Of a stretch of 36,319 nucleotides of DNA, positions 32,018 to 36,319 are shown in pieces (within the stretch, counting starts at the first letter, position 1; each line of letters opens with the position of its first letter). Both the position numbers and the translations under genes were made by a program. The DNA comes from Acidobacteriota bacterium (lineage in GTDB: Bacteria > Acidobacteriota > Blastocatellia > Pyrinomonadales > Pyrinomonadaceae), in assembly GCA_020200135.1 (NCBI GenBank), contig JAIVJI010000065.1:1-36319 (forward strand), read 5' to 3'. The notes under the pieces were generated by a model. That model did not search any database and had not been told where the DNA came from. It was given only the letters and a program-made list of their open reading frames with translations.

Positions 32018-32449
32018 TCAGGACAGGATCTCGGCGGCCGCCCAGGCCACGGCCAGGTAGCGAAGCCCCTTACCCGGCACCACCCAGGCGGAGAAGCCGA
32101 GGAACCTGACCCCCACCGCCCCCGCCCCGGCGACCAGCGCGTCCCCCAGCACCGGCACCCACGACAGCAGCAGGGCCGGCCCTCCGTAGCGGGCCAGCAG
32201 CCGCCCGGCGCGGCTGTTTTCGACGTGCCCCTCCCCGCCCCCGAGGCCGCGCGCGGCGCGCCGGCCCAGCCAGTAGGTGGTGCACGCCCCCAGGTAGTTG
32301 CCGGCGGTCGCGACCAGCACGGGCGCGGCTATCTGCCCCTGCGCCCGCACGAGGGCGGCCAGCGGCACCTCCGAGCTGAGCGGTAGCACGGTGGCGGCGA
32401 GGAAGCTCCAGGCGAACAGGGCCGCGTATGTTAGTAGAAGGGAGGACAC
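32018..32449 (-). CDS. YqaA-type DedA/VTT membrane protein
   Basis: The start is placed at GTG 32449 (143 residues), with GAGG close upstream. A longer frame to 32524 adds only an Arg/Gly-rich shadow. The protein has the DedA/SNARE-associated pattern in YqaA form: SFLAATVLPLSSEVPLAALV, GNYLGACTTYWLGRRAARGL, LLARYGGPALLLSWVPVLGD, ALVAGAGAVG and GKGLRYLAVAW with four or five membrane segments. DedA proteins are implicated in undecaprenyl-phosphate or phospholipid translocation across the inner membrane; the YqaA branch is unassigned. It diverges from csoR across ~100 bases, so shared copper regulation is possible but not shown. Confidence 0.88.
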   Translation of the reverse strand: MSSLLLTYAALFAWSFLAATVLPLSSEVPLAALVRAQGQIAAPVLVATAGNYLGACTTYWLGRRAARGLGGGEGHVENSRAGRLLARYGGPALLLSWVPVLGDALVAGAGAVGVRFLGFSAWVVPGKGLRYLAVAWAAAEILS

Positions 32450-32474
32450 TTTACCTCTTCGCCTCCCGTGAGAC

Positions 32475-32506
32475 GGCCGGCCGCCCCGGAACCGGGGCGG
32501 CCGGCC
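32475..32506. other. 15-bp perfect hairpin in the yqaA-csoR divergent region
   Basis: 32475-32489 and 32492-32506 are exact reverse complements around two bases. It lies between two divergent starts, where a terminator is not expected, and 44 bases before csoR. It could be a csoR leader structure, or mark an upstream csoR start. An imperfect half of the CsoR site (TACCC at 32524-32528) lies just before the csoR ribosome site. Confidence 0.4.
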
Positions 32507-32550
32507 TCCCACCCGCTCCCCCATACCCTGGAAGGAGGCAGCAAGCTCAA

Positions 32551-32856
32551 ATGGGTCGTTCCGGCAAGGCGCACGGCGGCGTGCGCGTCGACCACGCGAA
32601 ACAGTTACCCCGCCTGCGGCGCATCGAGGGGCAGGTGCGCGGCCTGCAACAGATGATCGAAGGCGAGCGCGACTGCGTAGACGTCGCCCACCAGATAGGC
32701 GCCGTCGTCGCCGCGCTCCGGCGCGTGCGGGGCGACATGATGCGCGACCACCTCACGGCCTGCGCCCGGGCCGCCGTCTCGGGCGACCTGTCGGAGGCCG
32801 AACGCCGCCGCCTCTCCGACGAGGTGGGGGCGCTGCTGGCGAAGCTCGACTGCTGA
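32551..32856 (+). CDS. csoR: CsoR-family copper-sensing repressor
   Basis: 101 residues from ATG 32551, preceded by GGAAGGAGG. The all-helical DUF156 fold shows RLRRIEGQVRGLQQMIEGER, DCVDVAHQIGAVVAALRRVR and LTACARAAVSGD. The ligand triad is C42, H67 and C71, spaced 25 and 4 residues exactly as in Mycobacterium CsoR (C36, H61, C65), so Cu(I) is the expected effector and RcnR- or formaldehyde-type relatives are less likely. Without copper it should sit on its operator; Cu(I) releases it. The best operator in the window precedes the Asn/Ala-rich lipoprotein gene. Frame upstream of 32551 has no protein character. Confidence 0.92.
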   Translation: MGRSGKAHGGVRVDHAKQLPRLRRIEGQVRGLQQMIEGERDCVDVAHQIGAVVAALRRVRGDMMRDHLTACARAAVSGDLSEAERRRLSDEVGALLAKLDC

Positions 32857-32862
32857 CCTCTT

Positions 32863-32905
32863 CGCCGGCCGGGGCAGGGGGCGACTCCCGGCCGCCCCGC
32901 CGGCG
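32863..32905. terminator. Bidirectional hairpin between csoR and the DUF4198 gene
   Basis: CGCCGGCCGGGGC (32863-32875) pairs with GCCCCGCCGGCG (32894-32905) with a single-base bulge, in a 52-base gap between convergent stops. No T-tract on either side. Position and strength favour a shared terminator. Confidence 0.5.
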
Positions 32906-32908
32906 CCC

Positions 32909-33742
32909 TTAACGCGCGGCCCCGAACGTCAGCGTCGCCCAGAAGCTCTCCCACTCGACGTCCGGCCTCCCGGACGCAGGGATCATGTGCAGGGCGTGGA
33001 CGTAGTGCGCCCCGCCGGGCCTAACCGTGCGCAGCAGGGCGCGCCCGTCGCCATCTGTGCGCACGCCCGCCATGTTCGACTGCGTGGCGGTGGCCGCGTC
33101 CGTGGAGCCGACCACCAGCCGCGCGTTGGCTAACGGGCGCCCGTCGAACAGCAGCCGCACGGGCAGTGCTTGGCCGCGCTTGAGGTCATACGGGTCGGAC
33201 TCCGATACGATCTCCAGCCGGTGTCCGAGCGGCCTGGAGAAGAGTCCCGCCGCGCCGCCCCCACGCCCGACGCGCAGGAACGACTTCGCGTACTTAGCGT
33301 AGGTGCGCCGCTCCTCTGCCCGGCGCGTGGGCTCGTGCGCGAGCGCGGCGGCGACCTGGTCGAGCCCCTCGTGCCTGACGAACTCGTCGAAGCCCGCCCT
33401 CGGCTGTTTCGTCGCCACGGGCGCGAGCACCACCTCGACCACCACGCCTCCGCCCTCGCGCGGCGCGACGAAGTCCGCGACGGTAGACTTGCCCTCGGCG
33501 TGGAAAGACTTAATGGGCGTCGAGCCCGCGGCGGTAACGACGGAGGCGCGCTCGACGCGCTCCGGTTTGACCGCGCCTTCGCTCGCCGGGAAGGTGTCGC
33601 CGGTGTTGAGCGAGACGGACACTTTCGCCCCGGGCGCGACGGAGAAACGCGAGGGTATGAGCCACAGGTCGTGAGCGAAAGCGCTTCCGGCCAGGGCCAG
33701 CACGGCCAACAACCCCACAAGCCTGAAATTCCTCTGTCTCAT
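32909..33742 (-). CDS. DUF4198-domain periplasmic protein
   Basis: 277 residues with a signal peptide cut near AFAHDLWLIPSRF, leaving His at or close to the mature N-terminus. This HDLWL opening is the DUF4198 hallmark. Beta-sandwich repeats follow: VAPGAKVSVSLNTGDTFPAS, VVVEVVLAPVATKQPRAGFD, LRVGRG and a C-terminal FDGRPLANARLVVGS (carboxypeptidase-regulatory-like), then THRP-like VRTDGDGRALLRTVRPGGAH, YVHALHM. Relatives occur beside nickel, cobalt and copper transport genes and are thought to help deliver metals, though no mechanism is established. Here it lies between csoR and the CopC-CopD fusion, supporting a metal role by context. Confidence 0.88.
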   Translation of the reverse strand: MRQRNFRLVGLLAVLALAGSAFAHDLWLIPSRFSVAPGAKVSVSLNTGDTFPASEGAVKPERVERASVVTAAGSTPIKSFHAEGKSTVADFVAPREGGGVVVEVVLAPVATKQPRAGFDEFVRHEGLDQVAAALAHEPTRRAEERRTYAKYAKSFLRVGRGGGAAGLFSRPLGHRLEIVSESDPYDLKRGQALPVRLLFDGRPLANARLVVGSTDAATATQSNMAGVRTDGDGRALLRTVRPGGAHYVHALHMIPASGRPDVEWESFWATLTFGAAR

Positions 33743-33813
33743 CGCCTCCTCCTCGGCTATCGGTTACGCCCGAAAGGCCCGGTAAGCTGCGGGCTGCCGC
33801 CGCCGGACCTCGT

Positions 33814-34344
33814 TCAGTGTTTGTGCGGTGCGGGGTTGGGCTGCGACGACGGCGCCCTGCGCGGGGCGCTGGTGTGCCAGTGGACGATGCGCCACTCCTG
33901 ACCGCGCCGTTCGAGCACGGCCGTCCCGAGCCCGCTCACCTCGACGCGGCGCGCGCCCGCGTCGGCCGCGAGGGCGTACTTGAACGTCGCCCAGGCGGTC
34001 GTCCCCGACACCTTCGCGCGGACGTCGGAGATGGTGTACCGGACGTTCTTCATCTCCTTCAGCTCCGGCGCGAGGTGCTTGTCGCGGTAGTCGGCCCAGC
34101 CGTAGTTGGCGTGCCCGCTCTCGAAGACCGTCACCGACGCGTCGTTCGCCCAGATCTTGTCGAGCGCCGCCATGTCCCCACGCTCTAAGGCGGCGGCGTT
34201 GCGCGTGAGCACTTTGCGCACGTGTTCCGCCGGGTCGTGCGCCGCCCCTGCCGCCGGGGACGCGACGGCGGCACCCGCCGCGGCGACCGCCAGCACGAGG
34301 GCGGCGGCCCGCCTGCCATACCGTCTGACAGAACTTCGTTTCAT
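33814..34344 (-). CDS. Exported NTF2-like (SnoaL/DUF4440-type) protein
   Basis: The start is set at ATG 34344 because GGAGGAG lies 5 bases upstream; a GTG at 34362 would place that site inside the gene. 176 residues: twin-Arg-like basic start and hydrophobic signal to ~38 (AGAAHD), then an NTF2-like domain (VRKVLTRNAAALERGDMAAL, DKIWANDASVTVFESGHANY, GTTAWATFKYALAA, GTAVLERRGQEWRIVHWHTS) and a Pro/Ser tail ending PHKH. This SnoaL-like subtype with E-x-G-x-x-x-G-W is common in metal-resistance loci of this kind. The His-containing tail could bind metal; the function is otherwise unknown. Neighbour of copC-copD on the same strand. Confidence 0.85.
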   Translation of the reverse strand: MKRSSVRRYGRRAAALVLAVAAAGAAVASPAAGAAHDPAEHVRKVLTRNAAALERGDMAALDKIWANDASVTVFESGHANYGWADYRDKHLAPELKEMKNVRYTISDVRAKVSGTTAWATFKYALAADAGARRVEVSGLGTAVLERRGQEWRIVHWHTSAPRRAPSSQPNPAPHKH

Positions 34345-34487
34345 TGGTCTCCTCCTCTTCACGATAAGACTGGCTTACAGTTACCGGCCGGCCAGCCGCC
34401 CGGGCGGACCTTCCGCCGGTAATTCACCCCCCCGTCCGGCCGCGCCCTCCCCAGGGGCTAGGGGCTACAGCTTTCCCGCCCCCGCAC

Positions 34488-36053
34488 TCACCTGCCGCGC
34501 CCTTCGGGGCGGTGCTGCTCCGCACTCCCCGCGCCCGCCTCCAACGCGTCGTTGCGGCCCGGCGTCACGAAGACGAGGACGGCGGCGGCGAGCAGCACCA
34601 GCACGCCCAGCGCGGCCTCGATCTTCACCGAGCGGAGGAACCCGCGCTCGACCGACGCCCGCCCCTCGTCGTCCCCCGCCCCGGCGAGCCGCGCCGCGCG
34701 CGGCCCGTAGCGGAAGCCGTTGACGGCCCCGAGCACGAGCATCGGGGCCACGAGCAGGAGCTTCACGAGCAGGACCCTTCCGTAAGCCGTGCCCCACAGT
34801 GCGCCGAGGCCGCCGAGGTGTATCCAGGAGCTGTAGAGGCCGGCGAGGGAGACGACGACAACGCTCGGCATCGCCACCCTCGTGAAGAGTCTGATGACGC
34901 GGCCGACGGCGCGCCCGCGCTCCGCCGGGCCCAGTCGCGCGAGCGCCGCCGGGGCCGCCAGCGCGAGGTGGAAGAGGCCGCCGACCCAGAAGCCGCCCGC
35001 GGCCAGGTGCAGCCAGTCGGAGACGACCGCGAAGTGGTGCTGCCCGGCCGCCGCCATCGCGTGCCCCGTAAGGCTGGGGCCGACGAACATCACGGCCGAC
35101 GCGAGTAGCCCCGCCCACCACATGCCCCTGCGCCCGCGGGCGTGAGACCCTTTGCCGAGCAGGAAGGCGACCGCCGCGACGACCGCGGCCGCAATCATCG
35201 TGATGAGCCACGCCGTGCCGTAACCCGTCCCCGTTATGACGCGGCCGAGCAAAGCGGGCGAGAGCGCCTCGGCAGCGCCCACCCCGTTCACCGAGGACGA
35301 CTGCAGCACGAGCGCGGCCAGGAGCGTCGGCAGGAGTATCACGACCGCCGCCCGCAGCAGCGTGACGGTGCGACGCGCGGCCGCCGCCGCCCCATCGTCG
35401 TCTGCGCCGTCAGCGCCTGCGAAGGCGGGACCGAGTACAAAGAGGCGCGTGGTGAACCCGCCGAACAGTGTCATCATCGCCAGGTAGGCGAGCCAGCGGA
35501 GGAGGTTGTCGAGCCAGGTGATGGTCGACTCGCCCGACGAAGCGACTTCCGACTGCTCGCCCTCTCCGGCTCCGGCCGGTGCCGGTTGATTGCGCAGTTC
35601 GGTCCCGCCGGGCGTCGGAGTCGCCTGTGTGGCCGCCGCAGGCGACGGCGTCGGGGTCGCTGCCCCGACCGCGACCTTGAAAGTGAACTTGCCCCGGATG
35701 GTGTGCTCGTCCGCCGAGACCACCTTCCAGACGACGGTGTAGGCGCCGGCCGCCAGTTCACCCAACTCGACCTGCGCCTTCTTCCCCTCGGGGTGGGCGA
35801 CCTCGCCCCGGTCGGCGCGACGCCCCCCGGCGTCGGTCACCTCGATGGCGCTGAACCCGGGCGAGAGATCCGTCGAGAACCACAGCTCGACGAGCCTCGG
35901 CGGCGTGTCGAGGGAGGCGCCCGCCTTGGGCTCAGAGCGCAGCAGCTTGGCGTGCCCGAAGGCCGTCGCCGTGGCGAGCAGCATGAGCCCGGCCAGCATC
36001 AGGGCCCGGGCGGCGCCGCGCGCCACCCCGTATCCCGGCTCCGAGAGGTTCAT
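34488..36053 (-). CDS. CopC-CopD fusion copper protein
   Basis: 521 residues. Signal peptide to ~33, cut before H34-AKLLRSEPKAG so that His becomes the mature N-terminus as in CopC. The CopC beta-sandwich covers 34-130 with the second ligand pair D115/H117 (VVSADEHTIRGKFTF). A Pro/Thr linker (~130-175) leads to a CopD domain with about eight transmembrane helices (TWLDNLLRWLAYLAMMTLFG, FAVVSDWLHLAAGGFWVGGL, RLFTRVAMPSVVVVSLAGLY, VKLLLVAPMLVLGAVNGFRY). CopC binds periplasmic Cu(II) and CopD is proposed to pass copper inward, so the fusion is an importer or homeostasis module. Downstream NTF2-like and DUF4198 genes share the strand. Confidence 0.93.
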   Translation of the reverse strand: MNLSEPGYGVARGAARALMLAGLMLLATATAFGHAKLLRSEPKAGASLDTPPRLVELWFSTDLSPGFSAIEVTDAGGRRADRGEVAHPEGKKAQVELGELAAGAYTVVWKVVSADEHTIRGKFTFKVAVGAATPTPSPAAATQATPTPGGTELRNQPAPAGAGEGEQSEVASSGESTITWLDNLLRWLAYLAMMTLFGGFTTRLFVLGPAFAGADGADDDGAAAAARRTVTLLRAAVVILLPTLLAALVLQSSSVNGVGAAEALSPALLGRVITGTGYGTAWLITMIAAAVVAAVAFLLGKGSHARGRRGMWWAGLLASAVMFVGPSLTGHAMAAAGQHHFAVVSDWLHLAAGGFWVGGLFHLALAAPAALARLGPAERGRAVGRVIRLFTRVAMPSVVVVSLAGLYSSWIHLGGLGALWGTAYGRVLLVKLLLVAPMLVLGAVNGFRYGPRAARLAGAGDDEGRASVERGFLRSVKIEAALGVLVLLAAAVLVFVTPGRNDALEAGAGSAEQHRPEGRGR

Positions 36054-36160
36054 GGGTTAACCCCCGTATCCCTTCGCGAAAATTTTATTGCGGGGCCGAC
36101 CCCGCGCCGTCACGCAAGCTTCGCCCGGCGTCGGCCCCGCCTCCGGTAAAGGCCGGCGCT
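36054..36160. other. Short intergenic region with inverted repeat
   Basis: GCGGGGCCGAC (36090-36100) and GTCGGCCCCGC (36130-36140) pair over a 29-base loop, followed on the minus strand by an AT stretch (AATAAAATTTT). It may terminate the gene at the window edge. A partial CsoR-like half-site (ATACGGGGG on the minus strand, 36063-36071) lies just before the CopC-CopD start; weak. Confidence 0.4.
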
Positions 36161-36319
36161 TCAGTGGTGGCCGGCGTGGCCGGTGTTGGCCGCGGGCTTT
36201 TTGGCGGCCGGCTTCTTCTTCGGGGCGGGCTTGCGCGCCGCCGCCTTCGTCGCCGTCGCCCTGGCGCCGCCGAGCGAGACCCTGATGCGGTTCATCTCCG
36301 CGATCTCGCCCTGCTGCTT
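36161..36319 (-). CDS. C-terminus of a probable DUF305-type protein (start outside window)
   Basis: The last 52 codons are visible. They begin KQQGEIAEMNRIRVSLGG, which resembles the end of DUF305 domains, where the final helix carries Q-x-x-E-I-x-x-M. A Lys/Ala/Pro histone-H1-like tail follows, ending in NTGHAGHH. DUF305 proteins are His/Met-rich helical bundles, and cyanobacterial CopM, a periplasmic copper-binding protein, belongs to the family. The terminal His pairs would fit copper binding. The diagnostic part lies outside the window, so the assignment rests on one helix plus context next to copC-copD. Confidence 0.5.
   Translation of the reverse strand, partial: KQQGEIAEMNRIRVSLGGARATATKAAARKPAPKKKPAAKKPAANTGHAGHH

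Noticed and set aside
1..36319. tRNA, rRNA, CRISPR arrays, insertion sequences
   Set aside because: No cloverleaf T-loop context, no regularly spaced repeats and no transposase-like protein was found; the GTTCGAATC near 4168 lies in the start of a protein gene without matching arms.

Overview
This is a GC-rich chromosomal window from an uncultured or poorly known Gram-negative bacterium. The best fit is Acidobacteriota, probably class Blastocatellia. That is inferred from the gene style: a TonB-dependent receptor with a carboxypeptidase-regulatory-like N-terminus, a DUF4331 protein, a choice-of-anchor (ASH-like) lipoprotein, many small signal-peptide proteins, and an Asn/Ala tandem-rich lipoprotein. 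I see no rRNA, tRNA, CRISPR array, insertion sequence or prophage.

Layout. (1) 1-2.2 kb: two plus-strand exported proteins with HYR-like and choice-of-anchor-D-like modules. (2) 2.7-4.8 kb: minus-strand small envelope proteins: a very Met-rich DUF4142 protein, an NTF2-like DUF4440 protein and a BON-domain lipoprotein. (3) 4.8-12.6 kb: a compact minus-strand surface-glycan operon (DegT/StrS aminotransferase, GT2, TonB-dependent receptor, asparagine-synthase-type amidotransferase, GT4) with 4-nt to tens-of-nt junctions. (4) 12.7-16.1 kb: a zinc-ribbon membrane mini-protein, a TPR lipoprotein and a DUF4331 protein. (5) 16.6-20.0 kb: a coupled histidine kinase (about five PAS domains) and NarL-type response regulator. 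(6) 20.1-23.8 kb: a divergent plus-strand operon (GNAT, CgeB-like glycosyltransferase, FkbM methyltransferase, and a zinc-ribbon protein with a GT61-like C-terminus). (7) 23.8-25.7 kb: a gene-poor stretch with AlkB, two gene remnants and a near-consensus promoter.

(8) 25.7-36.3 kb is a copper- and metal-handling island: a lysyl-oxidase homologue; a MerR regulator, CPC-type Cu(I) ATPase and membrane cupredoxin in one overlapping operon; decayed YHS/rhodanese and outer-membrane-type genes; a small membrane protein; an Asn/Ala-rich lipoprotein with a His/Met tail; a YqaA-type DedA protein; CsoR; a DUF4198 protein; an NTF2-like protein; a CopC-CopD fusion; and the end of a probable DUF305 protein.

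The most valuable non-coding observations are in this island. Two MerR-type promoters with 20-nt spacers and dyads lie 5' of the YHS remnant and of merR. A near-perfect CsoR-type operator (TACCC-TCGA-GGGGTAT) lies immediately 5' of the Asn/Ala-rich lipoprotein, and a CsoR gene with the copper C-H-C spacing lies 0.9 kb away. Together they suggest a two-sensor copper response whose unusual effector is an otherwise undescribed disordered lipoprotein. Several strong intercistronic hairpins lack U-tracts, and some present GAAA-type loops on the transcribed strand.
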